From Clostridia bacterium (lineage in GTDB: Bacteria; Bacillota; Clostridia; Oscillospirales; CAG-272), in contig JAGBIF010000033.1 in NCBI GenBank assembly GCA_017935065.1, positions 1-62,878 of the forward strand: a stretch of 62,878 nt of DNA, in the 5' to 3' direction. Below are positions 35,165 to 44,490 of the stretch, one piece after another. A program made the translations under genes and the position numbers. Positions within the stretch are counted from its first letter, which is position 1, and each line of letters opens with the position of its first letter. Below the pieces are notes generated by a model. The model was not told the origin of the DNA, searched no databases, and saw nothing but the letters and a program-made list of their open reading frames with translations.

Positions 35165-35243
35165 CCTCGGATGACGAATACGGACGAAATAAGACGGAAT
35201 AAGACCGAAACCGACAGTCGGACGGTCGGAAAGGGAAAATAAA

Positions 35244-35618
35244 ATGGCAAATTACAGACGCGGAAGAATAAATGACGCGGTAAAGGAGGAGCTTGCTATC
35301 GCGCTTGGCGGTGTCAGAGAGCCGAAGGTGGTAGATAACTTCGTATCGATAACGAGAGCCGAGGTAGCTCCCGACCTTAAGGGCGCTACGGTATATTTCT
35401 CCTGCATGGGTGACGAGAGGGAGGCTCTTATCGGACTTAAAAAATGCGCGGGTATTCTGCGCCATCATCTTGCCTCAACGCTCAATCTTCGCGTGACGCC
35501 CGAGCTTCACTTCGTGTTTGATCAGTCGATGCTTCACGGCGCGAGAATAGCAAAGCTTCTTGACGAGATAAGCAGGAAGGATGAGGAAAATAAGGGGGGA
35601 GATGACGACGGTGAGTAG
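35244..35618 (+). CDS. rbfA: 30S ribosome-binding factor A
   Basis: Cold-associated 16S rRNA maturation factor. The 124 residues form the single KH-like domain (RGRINDAVKEELA, VSITRAEVAPDLKGATVYFS, LRVTPELHFVFDQS). The next gene begins within its last codons. The rbfA-nrnA order is common in Firmicutes, normally downstream of infB, which is not here. Confidence 0.93.
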   Translation: MANYRRGRINDAVKEELAIALGGVREPKVVDNFVSITRAEVAPDLKGATVYFSCMGDEREALIGLKKCAGILRHHLASTLNLRVTPELHFVFDQSMLHGARIAKLLDEISRKDEENKGGDDDGE

Positions 35619-36591
35619 CTTTCGTGAGATAACGCTCGGGGAGTGCGTCGATAGGCTTCTCGAGATAAAAAGACCGCTTGTGCTTATGCACGTCAGGCCC
35701 GACGGAGATACCGTCGGCTGCTGTGCGGCGCTTATTGAGGTGTACCGCCAGCTCGGAGTAGCCGCAAAATACGCCTGCTCGGATAAGATCCCCGACAGGC
35801 TTGCCTTTCTGCTTGAGGGATGCGAGATGGCAGACGAGAGCGAGTATAGGCTTTTGACACCCGTCTCGGTGGATGTTCCGAGCCCTATGCAGCTCGGCAA
35901 AATAATAGACAAGCTTCCGAAAATAGAGCTTATGATAGACCATCACGAGGTGTCGGTGCCCTTTGCCGATATATACACCGTGCGCGGAATGTCTAGCGGC
36001 GGCGAGGTGATGCTCGGTTTGGTAAAGGAGCTTTGCGAGAGAGGTCTTATAAGTCTTACGCCTCGCCTCGCGTCCTCGCTCTATGCGGCAATATGCTCGG
36101 ATACAGGGCAGTTTGCCTACTCCTGCGCGACCTCAACGACCTACCGCGCGGCGGCAGAGCTCATTGATGCGGGCGCTGACTTTGTTTCTATAAATCACAG
36201 GCTGTTTATGCAGAAGTCGGAAAAGCTTCTGCGCGCCGAGGGAGTTATACTCGGCAGGCTTCTGACTTCCGCGGACGGCAGGCTTTCTTATTCGTATATC
36301 TCGAAGCGTGAGCGCGACAGTCTCGGACTTATGATGGAGCATTTTGAGACCTCGATCGACCTTGTCCGCGCGGTTAAGGGCGCGGAGATTTCCTTTATCG
36401 TAAAGGAGACCGACGAGGGCGAGTTCAAGGGCTCGCTTCGCTCGGTTGAGGTTGATGTGACACCGCTTGCGGTTGAGTTCTCGGGCGGCGGACACACTCA
36501 CGCGGCAGGCTGTACCGTAGCGGCGGACAGCTGTGAGCAGGCGGCAGAGATTTTGCGCCTCGCTATTGAAAAAAGATATTTCGGCTCTTAA
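35611..36591 (+). CDS. nrnA: DHH-DHHA1 phosphoesterase, NrnA-like (oligoribonuclease / pAp phosphatase)
   Basis: Degrades short RNA oligomers and 3'-phosphoadenosine-5'-phosphate in Firmicutes. Motifs are HVRPDGDTVG (motif I), LMIDHHEVS (DHH), SDTGQFAYS and C-terminal GGGHTHAAG of DHHA1. Three starts are possible: ATG 35581 and ATG 35602, both with no spacing to an SD, and GTG 35611 with GGGGGAG nine bases upstream. I choose 35611 (326 residues), overlapping the rbfA stop. Confidence 0.9.
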   Translation: MSSFREITLGECVDRLLEIKRPLVLMHVRPDGDTVGCCAALIEVYRQLGVAAKYACSDKIPDRLAFLLEGCEMADESEYRLLTPVSVDVPSPMQLGKIIDKLPKIELMIDHHEVSVPFADIYTVRGMSSGGEVMLGLVKELCERGLISLTPRLASSLYAAICSDTGQFAYSCATSTTYRAAAELIDAGADFVSINHRLFMQKSEKLLRAEGVILGRLLTSADGRLSYSYISKRERDSLGLMMEHFETSIDLVRAVKGAEISFIVKETDEGEFKGSLRSVEVDVTPLAVEFSGGGHTHAAGCTVAADSCEQAAEILRLAIEKRYFGS

Positions 36592-36646
36592 TATACCCAC
36601 CTCAAAAAGAGGTGCGACAACGGGTTAGGAAAAGGAGAAATAGGAT

Positions 36647-37522
36647 ATGAAAAAAATCACAAAGGCAATTATTCCCGCGGCGGGACTCGGAACGAGAATG
36701 CTTCCGATATCAAAGACGGTTCCCAAGGAAATGCTACCTATAGTTGACCTTCCTGCGATTTATTACCTCGTTGAGGAGGCAGTGAGGTCGGGAATCACCG
36801 ATATACTTATCATAACCAACCGAGACAAGGATGCTATGGAGGATTTCTTTGACCTCTCTATTGAGTATGAGGACAACCTCTCAAGGAAGGGAAAGACCGA
36901 CGAGCTGATGCGGCTTCGCGAAATTGCGAATATGGCGAACGTCTACTTCCTTCGCCAAAGGGAGACAAAGGGCCTCGGTCACGCGGTAGGCCGCGCGAGA
37001 AGCTTCGTTGGGGACGAGCCCTTCGTTGTGCTTTACGGTGACGATATTATCTTCTCACAGACACCCGTCTGCCGTCAGCTTATCGAGGTGTACGAGAGAT
37101 GGGGCAAGCCCGTAGTGGGTGTCAAGCCCGTACCTAAGGAGCAGCTTCAGAAATACTGCTCGCTCAAGGTAGACGAGACCGACACCGAGGGCGTGTACTT
37201 CTGCACCGATATGATAGAGAAGCCGAAGGCGGGCGAGGAATTTTCCAACCTCTCAATTCTCGGCAGAGTTCTGCTCACACCCGAGGTTTTTGATATAATA
37301 GATAGCCTCACACCGGGGGCTGGCGGTGAATATCAGCTCACCGATGCTATGGCAACGCTCGCAAGATGCGACGGCGTTATGGCGCTTATGTTTGAGGGTG
37401 ACAGATACGATATGGGCTCAAAGCTCGGATTTCTCAAGGCGAATATCGTAAAGGGACTTGAAAATGCCGAGACCTGTGAGGGGCTTCGCGAGTTTCTTCG
37501 TGATATAATAGGTAAGCTCTGA
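36647..37522 (+). CDS. galU: UTP--glucose-1-phosphate uridylyltransferase
   Basis: Makes UDP-glucose. The 291 residues carry the nucleotidyltransferase signature AAGLGTRMLPISKTVPKEML, the Asp of LYGDDII, and IEKPKAGEEFSNLSILGRVL, LTPGAGGEYQLTDA. A good SD precedes the ATG. It shares its TGA with the rimI ATG (TGATG). Confidence 0.96.
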   Translation: MKKITKAIIPAAGLGTRMLPISKTVPKEMLPIVDLPAIYYLVEEAVRSGITDILIITNRDKDAMEDFFDLSIEYEDNLSRKGKTDELMRLREIANMANVYFLRQRETKGLGHAVGRARSFVGDEPFVVLYGDDIIFSQTPVCRQLIEVYERWGKPVVGVKPVPKEQLQKYCSLKVDETDTEGVYFCTDMIEKPKAGEEFSNLSILGRVLLTPEVFDIIDSLTPGAGGEYQLTDAMATLARCDGVMALMFEGDRYDMGSKLGFLKANIVKGLENAETCEGLREFLRDIIGKL

Positions 37523-37977
37523 TGAATTTTCGCCGTGCAGTACCCGATGACGCGCCGCATATTGAAGAGCTTGAGAGGGAATGCTTTTCTCACCCCTACT
37601 CGCTTAAGGATATCTTTTCCTATATCTGTCAGCCGACGGGCACCTGCTTCGTTGCCACCGATGAGGGGGGCAGAGTAATCTCTTACATAATAGGCAGGCT
37701 TATCGCGCCTGAGGGCGAGATATACAGAATAGCTACGAGAGAGAGCCACAGGCGCCGCGGTATCGCCTACCGCCTGCTTGACTATATGCGAAAGTGCGAG
37801 CTTGGTCGGGGGCTTGAGGTTTTGTTTCTTGAGGTAAGAAGCAAAAATACCGCCGCGAGAAATCTTTATAGATCCTTCGGCTTTGCCGAGTGCGGAACAA
37901 GACGGGGGTATTATAAGGACCCCGAGGACGATGCTGTGGTTATGGTAAAGGCGCACAGGTCGGATCTTATAAACTAG
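37522..37977 (+). CDS. rimI: ribosomal-protein-S18-alanine N-acetyltransferase
   Basis: GNAT-family N-terminal acetyltransferase, 151 residues, with the acetyl-CoA loop SHRRRGIAYRLLDY and C-terminal NLYRSFGFAECGTRRGYY. Adjacency to tsaD is typical in Firmicutes and supports RimI over other GNATs. It overlaps galU by one base. Confidence 0.9.
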   Translation: MNFRRAVPDDAPHIEELERECFSHPYSLKDIFSYICQPTGTCFVATDEGGRVISYIIGRLIAPEGEIYRIATRESHRRRGIAYRLLDYMRKCELGRGLEVLFLEVRSKNTAARNLYRSFGFAECGTRRGYYKDPEDDAVVMVKAHRSDLIN

Positions 37978-38002
37978 AAATAAAAAAGGACAAAAACCCT
38001 TA

Positions 38003-39088
38003 ATGAATATTTTGGCATTTGAATCCTCCTGCGACGAGACCGCCTGCGCGGTGGTGTCGGCAGAGGACGGGCTTTTTAAAATAAAATCGAATACAGTAGC
38101 AAGTCAGGTTGACATTCACCGTCTTTACGGCGGGGTCGTGCCCGAGATAGCCTCGCGCGCCCACACCGAGGCGATAAGCAGGATCACCTACGAGGCGCTC
38201 GATGTGGCGGGCGTTACGCTTCGGGATATCGACCTCGTTGCGGTTACGGCAAATCCTGGGCTTATCGGAGCGCTTCTTGTCGGGGTAAGCTTCGCAAAGG
38301 CGCTTGCCGTAAGATACGGCATACCTCTTGTCGGAGTAGACCACATAAAGGGGCATATTGCCTCGGCATACCTGAAAGACGGGAGGGCGCCCGCCGCACC
38401 GCAGATAGCGCTCGTCGTATCGGGCGGACATACCGCAATATACAGGGTGAATTCGCTGAATGACGTCAGGGTTATCGGCACCACGCGCGACGATGCTATC
38501 GGCGAGGCGTTTGATAAGATCGGAAGAATAATAGGCATACCCTATCCTGCGGGCGCAGGCTTTGACGCGCTGGCGGGAGAGGGCTTTGTAAAAACGGTAG
38601 GCGAGGGCGAGGGCTACTTCAAGAGGTTCCGCAAGAGCGAGATATACAAGCAGGGGGAGCTTGCGCTTCCATCGCCCGCGCTTCGTGACGGCACGCTTGA
38701 TTTTTCCTTCTCAGGGCTTAAGACCGCCGCGATAAATCTCATCCACCGCTATGAAATGCGAGGCGATGAGCTACCGCGTGCCGAGTTTGCCGCGCGCTAT
38801 ACCTACGAGGCGGTTGAGGCGGTATATACCAAGCTTAAGGAAGCGCTTTCCTATGAGGAAAACGCCGATTGCGAGATGATCCTCGCGGGCGGTGTTGCCG
38901 CGAACTCGCATCTTCGCGCAAGGCTTGGCGAGCTTGCGAGGGAAATGAGGCGAAAGCTCACAGTAGCCGACAGGTCGCTTTGCGGTGACAACGCCGCTAT
39001 GATTGCCGTAGCGGGCTTTTATGAATACGAAAGGGGACGCATTCAGGATTCGAGTCTCAACGCCTCGGCTCTTGACGGAATAGTTTAA
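38003..39088 (+). CDS. tsaD: tRNA N6-adenosine threonylcarbamoyltransferase
   Basis: Adds the threonylcarbamoyl group to A37 of ANN-decoding tRNAs, working with TsaB and TsaE. The 361 residues have ESSCDETA, the metal-binding H114-x3-H118 (HIKGHIAS), VSGGHTAIY, YPAGAGFD, SFSGLKTA, GGVAANSHLR and GDNAAMIA. TsaB and TsaE are not in the window. The rex ATG overlaps its stop (TAATG). Confidence 0.97.
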   Translation: MNILAFESSCDETACAVVSAEDGLFKIKSNTVASQVDIHRLYGGVVPEIASRAHTEAISRITYEALDVAGVTLRDIDLVAVTANPGLIGALLVGVSFAKALAVRYGIPLVGVDHIKGHIASAYLKDGRAPAAPQIALVVSGGHTAIYRVNSLNDVRVIGTTRDDAIGEAFDKIGRIIGIPYPAGAGFDALAGEGFVKTVGEGEGYFKRFRKSEIYKQGELALPSPALRDGTLDFSFSGLKTAAINLIHRYEMRGDELPRAEFAARYTYEAVEAVYTKLKEALSYEENADCEMILAGGVAANSHLRARLGELAREMRRKLTVADRSLCGDNAAMIAVAGFYEYERGRIQDSSLNASALDGIV

Positions 39089-39795
39089 TGGAAAGTATAG
39101 ATAAGGTAAAGGGCACCTTCGGCAGAGGTCCTGCCTCGCGTATGCAGAAGGAGGATGAGGTGCCTCTCGCGATAATCAGAAGGCTTCCGAGATATCACAG
39201 ATTTTTAGGCGAGCTTTTGAGGGCAGGCACGCTTCGTATATCGAGTGCCGAGCTGTCAAGGCTTATGGGCGTTACCGCCAGCCAGATAAGAGCCGACTTC
39301 AACCGCTTCGGCGGCTTCGGTCAGCAGGGCTACGGCTACAACGTGAAGTATCTTCACTCAAAGCTCGGTGAGCTTCTCGGTATCACCGAGGACTATCGCG
39401 CTGTTATAGTGGGTGCGGGTAATCTCGGTCGCGCGCTTGCGACCTCGCATATGTTCAAAAGGCGCGGCGTCACACCCGTAGCACTCTTTGACAACGATAA
39501 TTCGGTAATAGGGCAGAGCATCGGCGGAATTCCCGTGCTTGACGTTGCGACGCTTCCCGAATATCTTAAGAGTGAGAAAATAGACATCGGTGTGCTTACC
39601 GTTCCGAAGGATTCGGCAAGGGACGTCTGTGACACGCTTGCCAGGGGCGGTGTTCTCGGCATATGGAATTTCGCGAGCAGTGAGCTTGACGGCATTCAAG
39701 GTGTAGTTATTGAGAACGTTCACCTCGGGGACTCTCTTTTACAGCTGACCTACGCGATGCGTACAGGCGCGGGAGGCGACGGCGCCGATGAGTGA
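39088..39795 (+). CDS. rex: redox-sensing transcriptional repressor Rex
   Basis: Represses fermentation and respiration genes until NADH rises. The 235 residues have an N-terminal winged helix (ISSAELSRLMGVTASQIRAD, then FGGFGQQGYGYNV) and a Rossmann domain (VIVGAGNLGRAL with FDND), ending in the swapped helix. It overlaps tsaD by one base and the dnaD-like gene by eight. No Rex operator (TTGTTAAnnnnTTAACAA) was spotted in the window. Confidence 0.96.
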   Translation: MESIDKVKGTFGRGPASRMQKEDEVPLAIIRRLPRYHRFLGELLRAGTLRISSAELSRLMGVTASQIRADFNRFGGFGQQGYGYNVKYLHSKLGELLGITEDYRAVIVGAGNLGRALATSHMFKRRGVTPVALFDNDNSVIGQSIGGIPVLDVATLPEYLKSEKIDIGVLTVPKDSARDVCDTLARGGVLGIWNFASSELDGIQGVVIENVHLGDSLLQLTYAMRTGAGGDGADE

Positions 39796-40756
39796 TTTTC
39801 GTTTTAAAATACATAAGGAGGCAATGCTGGGGGACGGGCTTATCAGAGAATTAAGCGCGGACGAGGCGAGGATATTGCTTGCTATCATAGCCACAGGCGG
39901 TGTGTTTGACAAGGCGGATGTTCAAGAGCTCACGGGCGCCGCGGCGGCAAGAGTGGTCTCAAGCATAGCCCTCTTTACCGAGGCGGGCATTCTCTCGGAT
40001 TTTGACGAGGCGCGTGTGACAGAGGAATTCACCGAGACGAAAATTGAGAGTGATGAGGTCCTGTCGGATAGCGGTAAGCTCGCGGATATAATAAGAGACC
40101 GAGAGCTTGCGTCTCTTCCAGAGGAATTCAGGCTTCTTACGGGCAAGGGCACTCTGAGACCGATCGAGGTCTCACAGATAACCGACCTTGTGTCAAAGCA
40201 GGAGCTGTCGGCAGAATACGTTGCCCTCTATATGTCACACCTTGAGAGAATGGGAAGGCTCAAGAGTGCCTCAGCGCTTCGCTCGGGCGCGATAGCCCTC
40301 AAGGAAAAGGGAATATGCGATGTCGAGGCACTCACAAAATATATCGAGAACGTCGAGTCGACCTCGCGCGTTATGAGCGAGATAAAGGCCGCCCTCGGCA
40401 TATACAGGCAGCTCGCCCCAAGCGAGAGCGCTTTTATTAAAAAGTGGACCGAGGAGCTTTCCTACTCGCTGCCCGTCATTTCGCTTGCCTACGATATCAC
40501 GGTGCTCAATACGGGCAAGCTGAGCTTTAAATATATGGATAAGCTTATTTCGGATTGGCACAGTGCCGACTGTCATACGGTCGACGATTGCGAGAAGCGA
40601 TATAACGGCAGGTCAAGGGAGCTTGCAAAAAGTGCAACAGCCCGAGGACGCGGTGAGGAAAAGCCCAAGCTGAAGTACGGTGATTTTGACCCCGAGGAGG
40701 CGCTTAAAAACGCAATTCGCAACAGCGGCTTCTTCGATGATGAGGATGACGAATAG
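39788..40756 (+). CDS. DnaD-domain replication protein
   Basis: A 322-residue DnaD/DnaB-like primosomal protein. The N-terminal ~90 residues look like a winged helix; a DnaD domain (about 205-290) ends in SDWHSADCHTVDDC, close to the YIxxW-type element of the family (here LISDW). The C-terminus is acidic (FFDDEDDE). It overlaps rex and is followed by a DnaI-like loader gene 197 bases on, so the two likely help load DnaB helicase. The gap 40757-40953 has palindromic words but no terminator. Confidence 0.8.
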   Translation: MSDFRFKIHKEAMLGDGLIRELSADEARILLAIIATGGVFDKADVQELTGAAAARVVSSIALFTEAGILSDFDEARVTEEFTETKIESDEVLSDSGKLADIIRDRELASLPEEFRLLTGKGTLRPIEVSQITDLVSKQELSAEYVALYMSHLERMGRLKSASALRSGAIALKEKGICDVEALTKYIENVESTSRVMSEIKAALGIYRQLAPSESAFIKKWTEELSYSLPVISLAYDITVLNTGKLSFKYMDKLISDWHSADCHTVDDCEKRYNGRSRELAKSATARGRGEEKPKLKYGDFDPEEALKNAIRNSGFFDDEDDE

Positions 40757-40953
40757 ACTATTTATCCACTACCAAAGCCCACCCGAATTTTCGGTATCGC
40801 CACAGGCGACAAAACGCGCGCTGAATTGCGTTTTGCGAAAATTCAAAGCAAGGCAAACCGAAAGTCAGACTTTTGCTATAGTGAGAGCCTTGCGTATGCT
40901 CATCCACTATCATAGCAAGAGAAAGCTTAAATATGTAATGAAAGGTTTACAAA

Positions 40954-41907
40954 ATGTATTCTAACGAGATTTATAACCGAGTTAAGGAAATTATACATAA
41001 CAGAAGACGCGCGGCGAGAGGCGAGTCGGAAAGAAGATGCGCCGAGCTTGAGGCGCTCTCGCCCGAGCTTGCCGAGATAGGGCGCGAGCTTCGCGCGGTA
41101 GGCCCGCTTATTTTAAGGACTGCCTGTGAGGGCGGTGACGTTGAGGCAATCAAGAGGCGCAACACCGAGCTTAACGAGAGGCGCCGCGCGCTTACCGTTG
41201 AGCTTGGCTACCCTGCAGACTATGCCGACGTCAAGTACACCTGCCCGAGGTGCCAGGACTCGGGCGCGGTTGATATCTATGTCTGCACCTGTATGAAGGA
41301 GCTTCTCTATACCGAGACTATCAAGGCATCGGGCATAGGACGGCTTATCGAGAAGCAGACCTTTGAGAGCTTTAGGCTTGATGCTATTGAAGATGAGAAG
41401 TCAAGACGGCGTATGAGCAGCGTGCTTGATGCCTGCCGAAGCTTTGCGGAGAAATTTGATACCGAGTTCAAGGGCAAAAATCTGCTTATGCTGGGCAAGA
41501 CGGGTGTCGGTAAAACGCATATGTCAAGCGCCATCGCAAGACGCCTGATTGAGACAGGTCACAGCGTGATATACGATTCGGTTATAAACATCATCTCTGC
41601 CGTTGAGCAGGAGAAGTTCAGACCTCAGACGGTAAGCGAGCCCGTTATGGAAAAATATCTTGAGTGCGACCTTCTGATTATGGATGACCTCGGCACCGAG
41701 TTCAATACTCAGTTCTCAACCAGCTGTCTTTACAACATCATCACCACAAGGCTCAACCGAGGTCTTTCGACTGTTCTTTCAACCAATCTCTCGGCAGAGG
41801 AGCTTGCCACGAGATACGAGGCGAGAATTTTCTCAAGAATAGTCGGCGGAGAATACATTACGCTTCACTTCCTCGGCAAGGACTTCAGGCTTTTAAGCAA
41901 GAAATAG
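40954..41907 (+). CDS. DnaI/DnaC-type helicase loader ATPase
   Basis: A 317-residue AAA+ protein that loads the replicative helicase. An N-terminal helical part is followed by a Cys zinc-like cluster (CPRCQDSGAVDIYVCTC), Walker A (GKTGVGKTH, about 181-189), Walker B (LLIMDDLGTE) and the sensor/Arg finger region (ARIFSRI). The zinc-ribbon plus ATPase layout is typical of clostridial DnaC/DnaI proteins. It is the last gene of the 31-42 kb run. Confidence 0.9.
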   Translation: MYSNEIYNRVKEIIHNRRRAARGESERRCAELEALSPELAEIGRELRAVGPLILRTACEGGDVEAIKRRNTELNERRRALTVELGYPADYADVKYTCPRCQDSGAVDIYVCTCMKELLYTETIKASGIGRLIEKQTFESFRLDAIEDEKSRRRMSSVLDACRSFAEKFDTEFKGKNLLMLGKTGVGKTHMSSAIARRLIETGHSVIYDSVINIISAVEQEKFRPQTVSEPVMEKYLECDLLIMDDLGTEFNTQFSTSCLYNIITTRLNRGLSTVLSTNLSAEELATRYEARIFSRIVGGEYITLHFLGKDFRLLSKK

Positions 41908-42045
41908 AAGCCGAGGCGCCAGGGTGCGTTTTTCATCCGCGTTTATCCTCGCGGGACTTCCCGTGTAAAAGCCGTATGAGCCCGCCGTTTACAGGCGCTG
42001 AACTGTAAAGTGAAAAAATTTTTATATCCCGAAAGGAAAGTGACG

Positions 42046-43632
42046 ATGAAGGTAATTGACTTAATGAAAAAGAGTATTGCCTACCTATGGGCAGGCATTG
42101 TTCTGTTTATTGGACTTTGCGTTTTAATATTGCCGAGCTTTATAGAGTATTATTGCAAAAAGCATTTTACCCTTCCGAACGCGGTCGTCTTTCTTATAGA
42201 TCTCGTTTTTATTTCGGCAACCGTATTCGTTGCCATAAGATACGGAAAAAGGCTTGAGCGTGCGCTTGATAAATTCGTCAGCAGAGGCTTCGTCATTGTC
42301 CTGGCTGCCGCGCTATTTCTCGTTCAGCTCTATATTGCGAGGAACATATATTTCCTGACAGGCTGGGACGCTGGGATGGTGTTCGATTCTGCCGTAAGCA
42401 TGTCGCAGGGCGGAGTGGCGAATGAACAGTACTTTACCTCTTATCCCAACAATCTTCTTATAACCTTCCTGTATTCCTTTATTCTTAAGGTAAATAATGC
42501 GGTCGGTATACTTCCCGAAAATGAGGGTGTATTCGCGATAATTGCGTTTCAGTGTATGCTCTTTGCAGTGTGCGCATATCTCGTATACAGCGTGTGCTAC
42601 GAGCTTACGAAAAGAAAAACGGTATCGCTCCTTGCCTTCGCGGTCTTTTTCCTTCTCATAGGACTGTCCCCGTGGGTGGTTATTCCGTACTCGGATTCTA
42701 CGGGAATTATATTTCCTATACTCATTTTCAGAATTTATCAGCTTTCCGCGAGGGCGAGGGGCAGAGTGCGACCCGCGGTCCTCTGGGGTGTGAACGCGCT
42801 CGTTTCCTATATTGGCTTCAAAATTAAGCCGCAGCTCGTTATAATGTTTATCGCGGTTGTGATAGTAGAGGTGTTTCGGACGGCTTTTTTGAGAAGAAAG
42901 GATTTGAAGCTGCTGAAAAAGGGGCTGACAAATATCGTCGCCTGCGTTCTGGTGCTCGTAATTGCCGCTGCCGCCTTTTCGGTATTTTGCTCGACACAGA
43001 CCTCAATCAAGCTTGACGAGGAAAGAGAGATGGGTGCTGCGCATATCTTTATGATGGGAATGAACGGCAAGACGTACGGCGGTTATCTGGACAGCGATAT
43101 TTTATTCTCTATGTCGTTTGATACGAAGGCAGAGCGGGATAGGGAAAATATGAGAGTAGCGTTTGAGCGCATACAGGAAATGGGCTTTTTCGGTCTTGTC
43201 AATCATACGGTGCGCAAGAGCCTCGCAAACTTTGGCGACGGAAGCTTCGCCTGGGGAGTAGAGGGGCGCTTCTATGACGAGGTTTTACCCGAGCCGAACG
43301 CCTCGGTAGCGCCGTGGCTCAGATCGCTTTACTATAACGACGGAGATAATTACAGACTGTTTGAGGATTCTATGCAGGCAATCTGGCTTGCCGTTCTCAT
43401 CTTCAGCGGTACGGCGGTGCTTTATATTAAAAGGAATAAGGGCAAAAACGGTCTTGAGGCTTCGCTTCTCGTTCTGTCGCTTATCGGTCTTGCGCTGTTT
43501 GAGGCGCTGTTCGAGGCGCGCGCGAGATATCTTATGACCTACGCCCCGATATTTATAATATGCGCCGTGATAGGTCTTTACACGCTAACGAGATTTATCA
43601 GAGAAAAATTCGTCAAGTGCAGCGAGGAGTAG
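42046..43632 (+). CDS. GT-C fold multi-pass membrane glycosyltransferase-like protein
   Basis: A 528-residue membrane protein with about 11-12 TM segments. The first external loop contains TGWDAGMVFDSA, then a TSYPNNLLITFLYS segment. This order of acidic loop and YPNN resembles uncharacterised GT-C (GT39/PMT-like) enzymes that use polyprenyl-phosphate sugars to modify surface glycans or proteins. A large extracellular loop occupies about 320-430. ATG 42046 has AAAGGAAA upstream and is preferred over the GTG at 42010. The exact donor and acceptor are unknown. Confidence 0.65.
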   Translation: MKVIDLMKKSIAYLWAGIVLFIGLCVLILPSFIEYYCKKHFTLPNAVVFLIDLVFISATVFVAIRYGKRLERALDKFVSRGFVIVLAAALFLVQLYIARNIYFLTGWDAGMVFDSAVSMSQGGVANEQYFTSYPNNLLITFLYSFILKVNNAVGILPENEGVFAIIAFQCMLFAVCAYLVYSVCYELTKRKTVSLLAFAVFFLLIGLSPWVVIPYSDSTGIIFPILIFRIYQLSARARGRVRPAVLWGVNALVSYIGFKIKPQLVIMFIAVVIVEVFRTAFLRRKDLKLLKKGLTNIVACVLVLVIAAAAFSVFCSTQTSIKLDEEREMGAAHIFMMGMNGKTYGGYLDSDILFSMSFDTKAERDRENMRVAFERIQEMGFFGLVNHTVRKSLANFGDGSFAWGVEGRFYDEVLPEPNASVAPWLRSLYYNDGDNYRLFEDSMQAIWLAVLIFSGTAVLYIKRNKGKNGLEASLLVLSLIGLALFEALFEARARYLMTYAPIFIICAVIGLYTLTRFIREKFVKCSEE

Positions 43633-43917
43633 GATAAAAGATTAAGGACGCGTCACATTTGGTAAGACCGAAAAAGGCCAAAGAAAGTGAAAAATGTCCC
43701 TAAAAATTACCAAAGCTGCAAACAAGACACAATAAGGTTGAATTTCACGCCCGTGAAATTCAACCTTAATTATTCATTATTCATCATTCATTATCCACAA
43801 TAAAAAGGCTCTCTCAAATGCGACAGTCATTTGAGAGAGTCTTTTTCTACACTTCCGCACCGCGTTGGCATTTTCGTTACGATACGCCCCGTCCCTTCGG
43901 GGGCGGCGTGTGCCACC
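43633..43917. terminator. intergenic stretch with two bidirectional terminators (43734-43767, 43802-43847)
   Basis: The first is AAGGTTGAATTTCAC paired with GTGAAATTCAACCTT. The second is AAAAAGGCTCTCTCAAATG paired with CATTTGAGAGAGTC plus T5. They separate the rightward GT-C gene from the leftward HAD gene. Nothing else is supported here. Confidence 0.85.
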
Positions 43918-44490
43918 TTACCTTATCCCGTGGGCAAGAAGGGCGCGCTTCAGCGACCGTGTGCCTGTGAAAACTTCTGCGTTTATACCAATCGCTCGCG
44001 CGGCGCTGATATTCTCGGGGTTATCGTCGGTGAAGAATGCCTCTTCGGGGCGGATACCGATATTCTTAAGCGCGTAAACGTAGTATGCTCCTGAGGGCTT
44101 TTTAAGCCCTATCTCGCAGGATATAAACAGTCCGTCAAAGAGGGGATATAGGTCATTTTCCTGGAGCACGCGACGAAGAAAGCCCTCGGGGGCGTTTGAG
44201 AGAAGATAAACCTTATATTTTTCCCTTAAGCTCTTTATATACTCTACAAGCTCACGGTTGATTTTTACGAGCGAATAAAATTCCTCGCGAATTCTTTCCT
44301 TAGGAATACCGCTTATCTCGGACATCTCGGCATAGGTTTCGTCCTCGCTGATAAGACCGAGGTCGGCGCGCTCAAAAATCTGCGCCTTAAGCCGTACGGC
44401 ATCAGCCTCGTTAAAGTAGCGAGAGAACCAAGGCGGTGCAACCTCGTCGGAGATTACGCCAAAGAAATCAAACAAAACTGCCTTAATCAT
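43918..44490 (-). CDS. HAD-superfamily phosphatase (subfamily IA)
   Basis: The 190 residues show the HAD motifs: DFFGV (nucleophile Asp), LLSNAPEG, KKPSGAYY and FFTDDNPENI. Small sugar phosphates are common substrates. It is the last gene of a reverse operon with a GPH symporter and GH13 glucosidase, so a sugar-phosphate role is likely. GGGGG lies five bases before ATG 44490, overlapping the symporter stop by eight bases. Confidence 0.87.
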   Translation of the reverse strand: MIKAVLFDFFGVISDEVAPPWFSRYFNEADAVRLKAQIFERADLGLISEDETYAEMSEISGIPKERIREEFYSLVKINRELVEYIKSLREKYKVYLLSNAPEGFLRRVLQENDLYPLFDGLFISCEIGLKKPSGAYYVYALKNIGIRPEEAFFTDDNPENISAARAIGINAEVFTGTRSLKRALLAHGIR